Shown here one piece after another: positions 14,547-22,684 of a stretch of DNA of 40,787 nt. How positions within the stretch are numbered: position 1 is the first letter of the stretch; each line of letters starts with the position of its first letter. The notes under the pieces were generated by a model. The model did not search any database. It saw nothing but the letters and a program-made list of their open reading frames with translations, and had not been told where the DNA came from. The stretch is from positions 1 to 40,787 of the forward strand of contig CAZEFW010000078.1 in assembly GCA_964511535.1 (NCBI GenBank), in the 5' to 3' direction. The stretch comes from CAZCFB01 sp964511535 (lineage in GTDB: Bacteria > Myxococcota_A > Polyangia > GCA-2747355 > CAZCFB01). A program made the translations under genes and the position numbers.

Positions 14547-15851
14547 GTGAGCGTCGCGCCCTCTGGCGAGGACCGCGAGGATCAGGACACCTCGCGCCGG
14601 CGCCGCCTGGGTCCCCTGGTGGGCCTCGCCCTTGCCGCCCTCATCACGGGTGTCCTGACCTACGCATACCTGGCCGCGCCCGAGGAGACCCGCAGGCTCG
14701 ACCGCATCCTCGCGGTGCTGCAGCTCGACCCGGAGACCTTCTGGCGCCAGCGACCGGACCAGGACACCCCGTTCTTCGAGGACACCCGCGTACGCACCGA
14801 TGGCCACGGCTTCAGGCTCACCCCGGATCGCGTCGCCTCGAAGCAGGGGCTGACCATCGTCAACTTCGGCGCCTCGCCCTCCTTCGGCTGGGGGGTCGAC
14901 GAGGGCGAGGCGTGGATCGCGGTGCTGGCGAAGCTGCTGCAAGCGCAGGGACACCAGGTGCGCGCGTTCAACGCCGGGCAGATCGGCTACTCCTCGCACC
15001 AGGGACGGCGGCTGGTCAAGCGCCACCTCGCGACCATCGCCCCGGACCTGGCGGTGATCTCCTACCTGGTCAACGACATCGATCGGATCCGCTTCTTCTT
15101 GCCCGACGGCAAGCATGACCGGGACGCGACGCCACCGGCGGCGGCGCGGGCCTCCACCTACAACACCCTGAGCGGCTTCGGCCCCACCGCGTTTATGCTG
15201 AAGCTGTCGGCCCGGCTCGGCCTGCTGCTGCGCGGCGCCCCTGACTCCGGGTCGCAGCTCGCCCTGGCCCATGTGCGGGTGCCGCCGGCCCACTACACCG
15301 ACAACTTGCGCGCCATCGCGGCCATGTGCCGCGAGGCCGGCGTGCCAGTGCTGTTCCTCGCCATGCCCTTCCGCCTGCCCGAGCCGCCGCCGCTGGAGCC
15401 GCCACGGTACGCGGCGCGGGTGGCCGAGGCGCGGGCAGCCCTGGACGGTGGAGATACGGCCGGGGCCCTGAGCATGGCCGAGGCCCTGCTGGGCGTGGCG
15501 CCCGGCGCGCCCGGCCCCCTGGGGCTCAAGGCCGCCGCCCTGGAAAAGCAGGGCGACGCGCCAGCAGGCCAGGTGGCCGACATGCGCCGCAAGGCGTTTA
15601 CCAACCTGGTCTACGAGTGCGTGTGGGACGCGCCGCGCTACCGCGACCTGATGGCGACCGTGGCCCGACAGCTGGGCGCGCCGCTGGTGGACGTCAGCGA
15701 TGCCCTGGGCAGCGGCCGCAAGGCCGACATGACCCTGTACGTCCCGCGCGACCCGATCCACCCCAACGCCGCCGGCCACGCCCGCATCGCCCGCCGCCTG
15801 CTGCCCGAGGTGAGCCGCCTGCTCAGATCCCGGCGTAGATCACCGAGATGA
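14547..15851 (+). CDS. Membrane-anchored SGNH/GDSL-type hydrolase with TPR-like insert
   Basis: A 434-residue protein. A basic cytoplasmic start (Arg17-Arg20) and one membrane helix (about 21-43) put the rest outside the inner membrane. The SGNH blocks are: block I GASPSFGWGV with Ser110 (Ala replaces the Asp of GDS), block III 'YLVNDID' with Asn176, and block V 'DPIHPNAAGH' with Asp402 and His405. Between blocks III and V lies a helical, TPR-like stretch (about 290-355, 'AEARAALDGGDTAGALSMAE' type). Such proteins deacylate or acylate cell-surface glycans or lipids. The start is GTG at 14547. The last 29 bp overlap, on the opposite strand, a 53-residue membrane-protein gene. The substrate is unknown. 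Confidence 0.82.
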   Translation: MSVAPSGEDREDQDTSRRRRLGPLVGLALAALITGVLTYAYLAAPEETRRLDRILAVLQLDPETFWRQRPDQDTPFFEDTRVRTDGHGFRLTPDRVASKQGLTIVNFGASPSFGWGVDEGEAWIAVLAKLLQAQGHQVRAFNAGQIGYSSHQGRRLVKRHLATIAPDLAVISYLVNDIDRIRFFLPDGKHDRDATPPAAARASTYNTLSGFGPTAFMLKLSARLGLLLRGAPDSGSQLALAHVRVPPAHYTDNLRAIAAMCREAGVPVLFLAMPFRLPEPPPLEPPRYAARVAEARAALDGGDTAGALSMAEALLGVAPGAPGPLGLKAAALEKQGDAPAGQVADMRRKAFTNLVYECVWDAPRYRDLMATVARQLGAPLVDVSDALGSGRKADMTLYVPRDPIHPNAAGHARIARRLLPEVSRLLRSRRRSPR

Positions 15852-15984
15852 TGGCCGCCGGCCCCACCGCATAGAGCGCGATGGCCAGCAGCACCAGGAT
15901 GATCAGCGCCGGCAGCAGGAAGTAGAACCTGTACTTGCGGATCAGGCGGAGCGCGCCGCCGAGGATGCCCGGGCCCTTGCTCAT
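15823..15984 (-). CDS. 53-residue single-pass membrane protein, DUF5989-like
   Basis: A very short gene read directly from the minus strand. Residues 1-20 are basic/amphipathic ('GALRLIRKYRFYFLLPALII'), followed by one membrane helix (about 22-40) and a short tail 'GPAAIISVIYAGI'. Size and layout, with a basic 'R..R.YR' run, 'FLLPALIILVLL' helix and a closing 'IY' motif, recall DUF5989 small membrane proteins. From memory these occur beside SGNH hydrolase, SxtJ-like and carbamoyltransferase genes. It overlaps the 3' end of the SGNH gene by 29 bp in antisense. An in-frame ATG at 15996 would add four residues. The ribosome site is weak. The reading frame is convincing for a hydrophobic protein, but expression is unproven. 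Confidence 0.6.
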   Translation of the reverse strand: MSKGPGILGGALRLIRKYRFYFLLPALIILVLLAIALYAVGPAAIISVIYAGI

Positions 15985-16027
15985 CAGGACAACCATAGCC
16001 CCGGCGCCTGGGCAGCGAAAGCGGCAG

Positions 16028-16043
16028 GCGGGCTGGAGCCCGC
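16028..16043. repeat. Hairpin GCGGGCT-GG-AGCCCGC
   Basis: A perfect 7-bp inverted repeat lies between the divergent small membrane-protein gene and the SGNH gene starting at 16065, and 9 bp before the TATAAT box. It may be an operator-like palindrome or one of the short GC-rich palindromes scattered in the spacers of this window. Confidence 0.45.
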
Positions 16044-16052
16044 GCGACCCGG

Positions 16053-16058
16053 TATAAT
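16053..16058 (+). promoter_or_regulatory. TATAAT box placed for a leaderless transcript
   Basis: A perfect -10 hexamer in the context CGGTATAATTCGCCC ends 6 bp before the ATG at 16065. Transcription would therefore begin at or within a base or two of the start codon. There is no Shine-Dalgarno sequence, which agrees with leaderless translation. No good -35 hexamer is visible. Confidence 0.45.
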
Positions 16059-16064
16059 TCGCCC

Positions 16065-17567
16065 ATGTCTCCCCGGGCCAACAAGGGGCTGGTCTTTGTG
16101 CTGGGCGCTCTCTTTGCGGTGCTGCTGCTCGAGGGCGGCCTGCGGCTGGTGGGCCACTTCTATATCGCCCGACTGGAGGCGAGCCGGCCAGCGCCGGTGG
16201 CCGACGACGGCCGGCCCCTGATCATGTGCTACGGCGACTCGTTCACCGAGGGGGTCGGCGCCGAGCAGGGCAACGGCTACCCCGAGCAGCTCAAGAAGCT
16301 GCTCGACAGCGACGGCTCCCTCGGCGATGTCCAGGTGATCAACCGTGGCTACGGCGCCAGCAACACCACCCTGATCCTGGGCCGCATCCGGGCCGACCTG
16401 AAGCGCTACAAGCCTGACCTCGTCATCGTGCTGGCCGGCGGCCACAACTTCTGGAACTTCTACGGCTACCACACCCACGTGGGGGGCGAGGGCCCGGCCA
16501 CGGCCGCCCTGGACTGGCTCAGCCGGATCCGGGTCTACCGCCTGGCGCGCTCCCTGCTGTTCGAGGCGCAGAGCGGCGAGGACCAGGCCGCCCCGTGGTG
16601 GGCCGGCGGCGCCGCCAGGGCCCAACTGGAGACCGGCGAGGCCAACACCGGCGGCGGGGAGCACGAGCCGACGCCGGCCATGCCGGACTACCTGGGCGAG
16701 GCCATCGACCGCGCCGACGACCTGTACTCCGACGATCGGCACGACGCGGCGCTGGCCGTGCTGCAAGGGGTCATGCGCAAGCTCACCGGCGGCAAGCATG
16801 ACGGCTGCCACGGATTCGCCGACGACGGCCACGAGCCCGAGCGCCTGATCCACCTGTCGTTGCTGCATCTCCGCCTGGGCCAGGTGCTGGCCGAGGGCGG
16901 CCACAAGGCCCGGGCCCTGACCTGCGCCCGGGCGCTGGAGGCCGCGCCGCCCCCCGGGTTTTCGGCCCGGCTGGAGGTGGCGCAGCTGTACAACAGCCTC
17001 GACGCCACGGAGAAGGTCACCTTCTCCTGGATCGAGAAGGCCATGGCGTCCAAGGTGATCGGCGAGAACCTGTCGCTGGACCATTGCACTGCGCTGGCCA
17101 CCTCGGCGCACTCGCCGAGGAGCTACGACGCGGTGCACCGCTTCCTGTCGCGCCACGCCAGCGTCAACCGCTTCGCCGCCTCCTTCGCCGCGGCGGTGGC
17201 CCGCCGCAAGCAGGTCAACGAGGACGGCTGGGGCCGCACCCTGGCCGAGTGGGCCGCAAGCGACCTGGAGCAGATGATCCAGGAGTGCAAGCGCCGCCAG
17301 GTGAAGCTGTTCATCCTGGAGTACCCGAAGCTGTGCGAGATGAAGCGCCACCTGACCATCACCTACCAGCCGGTGGCCCGGCGCCACGGCGTGCCCTTCG
17401 TGCGCGTGGCCCCGCGCTTCGAGAAGCTGCTGTCCGACGGCGCCAGCGTGGAGGACTACTTCGTGCCCGACCTGCACTGCAACGACCGCGGCTACGGCGT
17501 CATGGCGAAGATCGTGTTCGAGGAGATCAAGAAGCGGGGGGTGCTTCAGCCGCCCGGCGCGCGGTAG
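16065..17567 (+). CDS. Membrane-anchored SGNH/GDSL-type hydrolase
   Basis: A 500-residue protein. One N-terminal membrane helix (about 9-26) acts as a signal anchor. SGNH blocks: GDSFTEGVGA with Ser59, 'LAGGHNFWNFYGYH' with Asn128, and 'DLHCNDRGYGVMA' with Asp469 and His471. The middle (about 205-335) is helical and TPR-like. Similar proteins lie in surface polysaccharide or lipid modification loci and remove or transfer acyl groups. It parallels the SGNH protein encoded just upstream, which also has a helical insert between blocks III and V. The 3' end overlaps the antisense end of a 50-residue membrane-protein gene by 22 bp. The ATG at 16065 has no ribosome site but has a TATAAT box 6 bp before it. 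Confidence 0.84.
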   Translation: MSPRANKGLVFVLGALFAVLLLEGGLRLVGHFYIARLEASRPAPVADDGRPLIMCYGDSFTEGVGAEQGNGYPEQLKKLLDSDGSLGDVQVINRGYGASNTTLILGRIRADLKRYKPDLVIVLAGGHNFWNFYGYHTHVGGEGPATAALDWLSRIRVYRLARSLLFEAQSGEDQAAPWWAGGAARAQLETGEANTGGGEHEPTPAMPDYLGEAIDRADDLYSDDRHDAALAVLQGVMRKLTGGKHDGCHGFADDGHEPERLIHLSLLHLRLGQVLAEGGHKARALTCARALEAAPPPGFSARLEVAQLYNSLDATEKVTFSWIEKAMASKVIGENLSLDHCTALATSAHSPRSYDAVHRFLSRHASVNRFAASFAAAVARRKQVNEDGWGRTLAEWAASDLEQMIQECKRRQVKLFILEYPKLCEMKRHLTITYQPVARRHGVPFVRVAPRFEKLLSDGASVEDYFVPDLHCNDRGYGVMAKIVFEEIKKRGVLQPPGAR

Positions 17568-17698
17568 ATGGCGGGCAGCACCGAGAAGTCCCCCGAGAAG
17601 GCGAAGAACGCGATGCCGAACAGAAACTGCAGCAGCAGCCAGAGCCACAGGTAGCGGACGCAGAAGCGGATCGTCCTGCGGAGCTTCTCACGCTTCAT
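17546..17698 (-). CDS. 50-residue single-pass membrane protein, last gene of the SGNH operon
   Basis: A basic start (Lys-Arg-Glu-Lys-Leu-Arg-Arg), an aromatic-rich membrane helix ('YLWLWLLLQFLFGIAFFAF') and a short tail 'FSVLPAIYRAPGG'. The ATG overlaps the TGA of the preceding gene as ATGA, and AGGAGG lies about 7 nt upstream, so translational coupling is very likely. Its layout resembles the 53-residue protein at 15823-15984 (basic start, one helix, 'IY' near the end), so both may belong to the DUF5989-type group. Its 3' end overlaps the plus-strand SGNH gene by 22 bp in antisense. Confidence 0.68.
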   Translation of the reverse strand: MKREKLRRTIRFCVRYLWLWLLLQFLFGIAFFAFSGDFSVLPAIYRAPGG

Positions 17699-18888
17699 CC
17701 CTGGTCCTCCTGGCCGTCCTCATCGTCGTTCTCCCCACCGTCGTCGCCGTCATCGTCGTCGTCATCGTCCCCCTCCTCCTCCGCCGTCTCCGGGTCCAGC
17801 GCCGGCTTGGCGGTGCGGAAGCAGCGGATCTGGTCGCCGACGCCCTCTTGCTCCTCCGAGTGGATGACCCACGGATCCTCGGGCGGCATACCGTCGCTCG
17901 GGTTGCCCACGAGGTAGTACCGCGGCGTACCGTCCGGGTCGAGCAGCTTGTGGCCGGCGCCCACCAGCACGCCGCCCGCGGCGCAGCGCGCGCCCCAGCC
18001 GTAAAAGCGCTCGCCGCCCCGCGCCCTCACCTCGTGGGTCGTGCCCTCGTCGGGGCTCGGTCCCTGACAGCTCCAGGTCCCGGAGAAGTCGGCGTTGAGC
18101 GGGATGGTCAGCGAGCCCCCCGCGCCGATGGTGTCCTGCGTCGGCCTCGCCCTGGGGCGCAGGGGCCTCACGTCGCCGGGCGGGCCGCGGCCGAAGCTGG
18201 TGACCTGATCCACCGTCACCCGGACCTTGCCGCTCGGCTCCAGGCTCAGCTGGAACGGCGCGTGAATATACCCGTCGGCCGCCACCGTGATGGCGATGGG
18301 CTCGCCGTTGCCGGGCACCTTCACCACGCCGTCCATCCCCTGGGAAGCCTGGGGCTGGGGCCAGCCTGGCCAGCCCCGGTGCTCCGGCGGCCCGAAATAG
18401 ACATCCCTTGGCAGCTCCTCCTCGTCCAGCACCTCCAGGTCGCCGGAGGTGGTGACGGGGCTGCCGAGCACCAGCTGCACCTTGACCTTCACCAGCTTCC
18501 GCCCGGTCCACTTACGCCGCCCGTCGGACAGGGCCTTCTGTTTGCGCAGGTAGGCGCGTAGCTCCGGGCTGCCGCCTTTGCTCGCCAGCGCCCGGGCCAC
18601 CAGGCGGTCCAGCTCGTCGTGGCGCCCCAGGGCAATGAGCGCGGAGAGGGCCACCGGCAGGTACGGCTCCTCGATGAGCGGCGATCGGCCGTCGATGCTT
18701 CGGTGGAGCAGGTGCACCGTCCATGCGTCCCGGTCCTTCTCTCCCACCTTCTCCACCCACGCCAGGTGCATGCGATCCATGGGCAAGAAGAAGGGCGCGA
18801 AGACCACCCCCAACGCCAGGGCCAGGCCGAGGAGGACCGGCGGGATCCAGAAGGTCCGCCACCCGCGCGTTTCGCTCGCAGCGCTCAC
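17695..18888 (-). CDS. Membrane-anchored protein with Asp/Glu-rich C-terminal tail
   Basis: About 397 residues. There is one N-terminal membrane helix (about 14-34, 'FWIPPVLLGLALALGVVFAPF'), a helical stretch ('LPVALSALIALGRHDELDRLVARAL', repeat-like), then a beta-rich region containing 'VKVKVQLVLGSPVTTSGDL' and 'GEPIAITVAADGYIHAPFQL', reminiscent of carboxypeptidase-regulatory-like folds. The last 30 residues are almost only Asp, Glu and Gly. The start is GTG at 18888, overlapping the upstream gene's TGA as GTGA; the open frame continuing upstream is a shadow. No catalytic motif was seen. Membership in the SGNH operon points to a periplasmic accessory role. Confidence 0.72.
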   Translation of the reverse strand: MSAASETRGWRTFWIPPVLLGLALALGVVFAPFFLPMDRMHLAWVEKVGEKDRDAWTVHLLHRSIDGRSPLIEEPYLPVALSALIALGRHDELDRLVARALASKGGSPELRAYLRKQKALSDGRRKWTGRKLVKVKVQLVLGSPVTTSGDLEVLDEEELPRDVYFGPPEHRGWPGWPQPQASQGMDGVVKVPGNGEPIAITVAADGYIHAPFQLSLEPSGKVRVTVDQVTSFGRGPPGDVRPLRPRARPTQDTIGAGGSLTIPLNADFSGTWSCQGPSPDEGTTHEVRARGGERFYGWGARCAAGGVLVGAGHKLLDPDGTPRYYLVGNPSDGMPPEDPWVIHSEEQEGVGDQIRCFRTAKPALDPETAEEEGDDDDDDDGDDGGENDDEDGQEDQG

Positions 18889-20726
18889 GGTGCCCTCCGC
18901 TTGACCAGCCCCCGGTCCCTCATCAGGCGGGCCAGCTCGATGGCCATCCCGCGGTACCCCTTGGCCGTCAGGTGCACCGTGTCGAGGAAGGTGTCGGTCA
19001 GGTCGCCCGAGGAGTACTTGTAGTACTGCTCCAGCATGGTGGCGTGGATCACGTTGTCTCGCTTGCCCACCCGGGCCATCACCGCCTCGTAGTCCCGCAG
19101 GTCGAAGGGGCTCGCCTCGCTCACGAGGATCACGGTGAAGCCGTGCTTCTTGCCCAGGTCGGCCATCTCGTTGAGCAACGACTCGAACACGGGGGCCGGC
19201 ACCATGGGGTCCCAGCGGTGGTCGAAGTTGTGGTCGAACCACCAGGTGACCTGCAGCCAGATGTTGTCCCGCAGCACCTGGGTGAAGGGAGAGACGCAGA
19301 GCCGCTCGATGATCCAGAACCGCGCCCGCTGCAGCCACGACAGCTCGGGCCCTGCGTCGTCGAGGGAGCTGTCGGGGCTGGACTCGGTCAACACCTTGTA
19401 GAGCACCTCCTCGTCCTGCACCGTGACGATGGGGCCGAACCCCTCGAACTTGTCGTTGAAGCCGCCGTAGAAGATCACCACGTCCGGGTCGTTCTTGATG
19501 ATCAGGTGCTTGAGCTTCTTGACCAGGCGGTAAGCGCCCCACGCGTCCACGCCGGCGTTGTAGACCTCCACCCGCTCGTCCACCTCCGCGCGCAGGATGT
19601 CCTGCAGCACGGTGGGCCACAGGATGTCGTCGTCCTCGGCGACGTCCCCGGCGGTGGTGGAGCCACCCAGGGCGAAGATGCGGATCACGCCCTCCTCCTT
19701 GGGCCCCTTCGGCCTCGGGCCGCGGAAGGTGTCCATCTCGGTGGAGTTGGGATCCAGCGCCTGGGGGGTCGAGACCGAGATGGCGCCGTTGCCGTCCTTG
19801 GCCCGGGTGATCAGGGTGGCCGGGTGCATGGCCTTGCGCACGAGGTCGTCGTCCTTGATGCGCCCCCGGATGGCCCGGTAGTAGCTCTCCAGGGACATGC
19901 CGTCCTGCTCATCGAAGGAGATGGGCACCGTGAGCAGGAAGACCGAGAGCACGGCGTAGGCCAGCGAGACGCCCCCCATGGCGTCCCGCGGCTCGGAGCG
20001 ACGGATCACCACCCCCTGGAGCACGATGATGGTCACCAGGGCCCACCAGCCGCGCAGGTTGATGAACGCCTCCTTGCGCAGCTGACCGTCCGGGTAGACC
20101 AGCAACAGGTCCACGGCCACGGCGGCGCCGAGGATGAGCAGGCCGAAGATCATCGCGCGCGCCGGGGTGCGGTACAGGGCCAGGGCGAAGGCCAACGCCG
20201 CCAGGCAATGATTGGGCGGCCGCATGCTGTCGGTGATGCCGCCCGCCTCGTAGTACGCGACGTTGGCCAGGACCACCACCACCACCGCCGCGATGATGAG
20301 CTGTCGGCCGCTCCTGGGCGCCGGCTCGGTCGGGCCGAGCAGCCTGTCGGGCAGGGCCATCAGCAGGTAGCCCGCCGTGGAGATGGCCAGCACCCCCCGG
20401 AACACCTCCTCCTTTTCGAACAGCAGGGCCACGAACAGCAGGAACACCGCGAAGACATACTTCCCGCCGCTCCGCTCCCTCGGCACGGCCAGGGCCAGGT
20501 CCATCAAGCCGCCCAGCAGCAGGAAGCCGAGGATCAGCATGGCCCGCTGCTCCAGGTCGAGAAACAGGACGTTGAACAGCCGCAAGTACTCCTGGGATCC
20601 GGCGGACAGCTGCCCCCTCAACACGGCGGAAAGGAGCAGGAACATGAGCAGGGCCACCAGCGGACCGCGCAGGGCCATGGCCGCCCTGGACAGATAGCGC
20701 CTCGCCGCCTCCGATGCCCTGGTCAT
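18885..20726 (-). CDS. Polytopic membrane protein with C-terminal SGNH hydrolase domain
   Basis: A 613-residue protein. Residues 20-270 contain about 8 membrane helices. From about 345 onward there is an SGNH domain: block I 'ALGGSTTAGDVAEDDDILWP' with Ser356, block III 'FYGGFNDKF' with Asn424, and block V 'DTVHLTAKGYRG' with Asp582 and His585. A membrane bundle fused to an SGNH domain is the layout of acyltransferase-3/SGNH O-acetylases, but the helices here lack the recognisable acyltransferase-3 motifs, so it may be a hydrolase carried by an unrelated membrane domain. It overlaps the upstream gene as ATGA and the downstream gene as GTGA. Likely target: an envelope glycan or lipid (inference). 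Confidence 0.82.
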   Translation of the reverse strand: MTRASEAARRYLSRAAMALRGPLVALLMFLLLSAVLRGQLSAGSQEYLRLFNVLFLDLEQRAMLILGFLLLGGLMDLALAVPRERSGGKYVFAVFLLFVALLFEKEEVFRGVLAISTAGYLLMALPDRLLGPTEPAPRSGRQLIIAAVVVVVLANVAYYEAGGITDSMRPPNHCLAALAFALALYRTPARAMIFGLLILGAAVAVDLLLVYPDGQLRKEAFINLRGWWALVTIIVLQGVVIRRSEPRDAMGGVSLAYAVLSVFLLTVPISFDEQDGMSLESYYRAIRGRIKDDDLVRKAMHPATLITRAKDGNGAISVSTPQALDPNSTEMDTFRGPRPKGPKEEGVIRIFALGGSTTAGDVAEDDDILWPTVLQDILRAEVDERVEVYNAGVDAWGAYRLVKKLKHLIIKNDPDVVIFYGGFNDKFEGFGPIVTVQDEEVLYKVLTESSPDSSLDDAGPELSWLQRARFWIIERLCVSPFTQVLRDNIWLQVTWWFDHNFDHRWDPMVPAPVFESLLNEMADLGKKHGFTVILVSEASPFDLRDYEAVMARVGKRDNVIHATMLEQYYKYSSGDLTDTFLDTVHLTAKGYRGMAIELARLMRDRGLVKRRAP

Positions 20727-22684
20727 GGCTCCTCCTGCTCCCCGGGGCTCGCATCGCCCTCGTCCTCACCGGAGTCGTCTGCGTCCTCGCCGTCGTCCTC
20801 GTCAGGTCCAGCGTAGTCGCTGTCGCTGGACGCCTCAAGCAACAGCAGCGACAGGGGGCTGTCCGCCTCGTGCCCCTCGTGGCGGACCACCACCTCCACC
20901 TTGCAGCCGGGCAGCTTTCGGCCTGACAGGTCGAACAGCAGCCACGCCGCGTAGGCGCTGCTGTCGCCCCGGGGATCGCGGCACTCGCAGCCGCCCACCG
21001 GGTTGACGCGCTCCTTGCCCAGCTTCAGGTACGGCTTGTGCGGCACGTAGTAGCCGCCCATGCCGCCCACGGTGAGCATCAGCTGCCCCCCCTGCTCCAG
21101 GTCGGCGGCACAAAGCTCCACCTTGTAGCGCCCCTGCCCTGCCGGCTTCTGCTGCTGGATCTCCAGGGACTCCTGCACCGGGATGATGCTCAGCGGGCCG
21201 TAGTCCAGCGCGCCGGCCAGCTCGACATCCCCGGGCAGGTCGAGCCGGGGCGCCACGAGCAGGGTCAGCTGGCCCTCATCATCCTCGCCTTCCGAGGCCC
21301 CCTCCGGGTCTTCCTGTGGCTCGAGCGGAGCCACAGGCCCGTCGCGCCACAGCCCCCGGGTGCGGCGCCAGTAGATGATGTCGCCCGCCGAGGAGTACAT
21401 CGGGTCGAGCAGATCCAGGCTCGGCTCGCGCGGGGGCAGCCCTGCAGGGTACCCGGGCAGGCCCTTGTGGCCGATGGCGGCGGAGTAGCTCTGCAGCAGC
21501 CGGGCCACGGAGAAGTAGACCCCGAGCAGCTGGCAGTCGCACGGCTTGTTCTGCGCCTGCGCCATGGCCTGCTGGTGCGCCTGGTAACGCGTGATCCCCT
21601 GCGCCGCGCCGGCGCCGGCCATCAGCAGCCCCAGCCCTACCAGCGCGTGCGCCGGGCGCAGCTTGCGCCCCAGAAACCGCAGCGATGCCCGCCCCAGGCC
21701 GTCCACCACCAGGGCCAGGAACAGCCCCGCCAGCACCGCGCGCGCCGGGTTGATCATGGCGTAGCGCGTCTCCAGGCTCCACAGCCCCTTCTCCAGGCCG
21801 ATGAGCAGGGTCAACGCGCCGTAGGGCAGCGCCGCCCAGAGCAGGGTCTGCCAGGCCCACGACATGTCCCCGTTGCGGCGCAGGTGCCGGGCCAGCAGCA
21901 CCACCAGCCCCAGCAGCGCGACGGCGTAGTTCAGCCCCAGGTAGCCGGTGCCCAGCAGCAGCAGGTCCATGTCCATGGACTGCCACAGGTCGGCCGACTC
22001 GCTGGTGGTCCCGCCGTAGATCGGCTTGGTGTAACCGTTGATGGACAGGGGCAGCGTGGCGACGAACCCGACCCAGAAGATCGCGAGCCGGCGCCAGCGC
22101 CCGCCAGGCTGCCACAGCAGCGCCACCATGGCCGCGGGGGTCAGGATCACCGCCGCGCCGTGCACCTGGCAGATCAACCCGAAGAGCAGACCGGGCAGCG
22201 CGGACCAGCCCCACCGCCTGGCCTTGCCTGCCGCCAGCACCGCCCCGAACAGCCAGATGGCCAGGAGCGAGCACATGGTCATGTTCTCGGCCAGGGTGGT
22301 CTTGGACTCCGGGAACCAGGCCAGCATCAGCGCTCCGGCCCAGACCAGCTCGGCCCTGAGGCCCGCGCGCCGGCAGAGCCAGATCCAGCCGAAGATGGCC
22401 GCCAGCTCCAGCAGGTAGTAGTAGACGACGAACCCGATCACCGGTGGTCCCAGCAGCGAGGCCGGGTAGGTCAGCAGGTAGTACAGCGGGCCGCCGAGGC
22501 AGATGCCGGTGTTGCCCAGGTCGGGGCCGAGGAACCACAGACGGCCCTCGTCGATGTTGCGCAGCCGGTCGACGAACCCGTCGAGGTGCGCGATCTCGGT
22601 GGCGCTGTAGTACTGGGCGAACACGCGCGCGGATTGCACCAGGATCACACACAGGGCCAGCAGCGAAGAGTGCGCGCGGGTCAC
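20723..22684 (-). CDS. Polytopic membrane protein resembling GT-C glycosyltransferases
   Basis: A 653-residue protein with about 10 membrane helices in residues 1-370, then a soluble periplasmic beta domain and an acidic C-terminal tail (Asp/Glu/Gly/Ser). The first loop carries 'IDEGRLWFLGP' with Asp45-Glu46, and 'GGPLYYLLTYPASLLGPP' follows. Acidic residues in the first outer loop followed by a G-P-x-Y-Y segment are typical of lipid-sugar-dependent GT-C enzymes (PMT/ArnT-like). No family assignment is certain, as the usual later motifs are not clear. The start is GTG at 22684, overlapping the preceding TGA. In this operon it could add a sugar that the SGNH proteins then modify; that link is inference. 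Confidence 0.68.
   Translation of the reverse strand: MTRAHSSLLALCVILVQSARVFAQYYSATEIAHLDGFVDRLRNIDEGRLWFLGPDLGNTGICLGGPLYYLLTYPASLLGPPVIGFVVYYYLLELAAIFGWIWLCRRAGLRAELVWAGALMLAWFPESKTTLAENMTMCSLLAIWLFGAVLAAGKARRWGWSALPGLLFGLICQVHGAAVILTPAAMVALLWQPGGRWRRLAIFWVGFVATLPLSINGYTKPIYGGTTSESADLWQSMDMDLLLLGTGYLGLNYAVALLGLVVLLARHLRRNGDMSWAWQTLLWAALPYGALTLLIGLEKGLWSLETRYAMINPARAVLAGLFLALVVDGLGRASLRFLGRKLRPAHALVGLGLLMAGAGAAQGITRYQAHQQAMAQAQNKPCDCQLLGVYFSVARLLQSYSAAIGHKGLPGYPAGLPPREPSLDLLDPMYSSAGDIIYWRRTRGLWRDGPVAPLEPQEDPEGASEGEDDEGQLTLLVAPRLDLPGDVELAGALDYGPLSIIPVQESLEIQQQKPAGQGRYKVELCAADLEQGGQLMLTVGGMGGYYVPHKPYLKLGKERVNPVGGCECRDPRGDSSAYAAWLLFDLSGRKLPGCKVEVVVRHEGHEADSPLSLLLLEASSDSDYAGPDEDDGEDADDSGEDEGDASPGEQEEP

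Noticed and set aside
17740..17770. GTC/ATC trinucleotide array as a separate repeat
   Set aside because: It is simply the coding of the poly-Asp tail in the anchored protein, so it was not listed on its own.
18889..19620. 641-residue reading of the acidic-tailed protein
   Set aside because: The part upstream of 18888 overlaps the SGNH domain gene in another frame and is shadow sequence; GTGA coupling defines the start.
18885..20726. Acyltransferase-3/SGNH O-acetylase (OafA type)
   Set aside because: The membrane part lacks recognisable acyltransferase-3 motifs, so only the SGNH domain is claimed.
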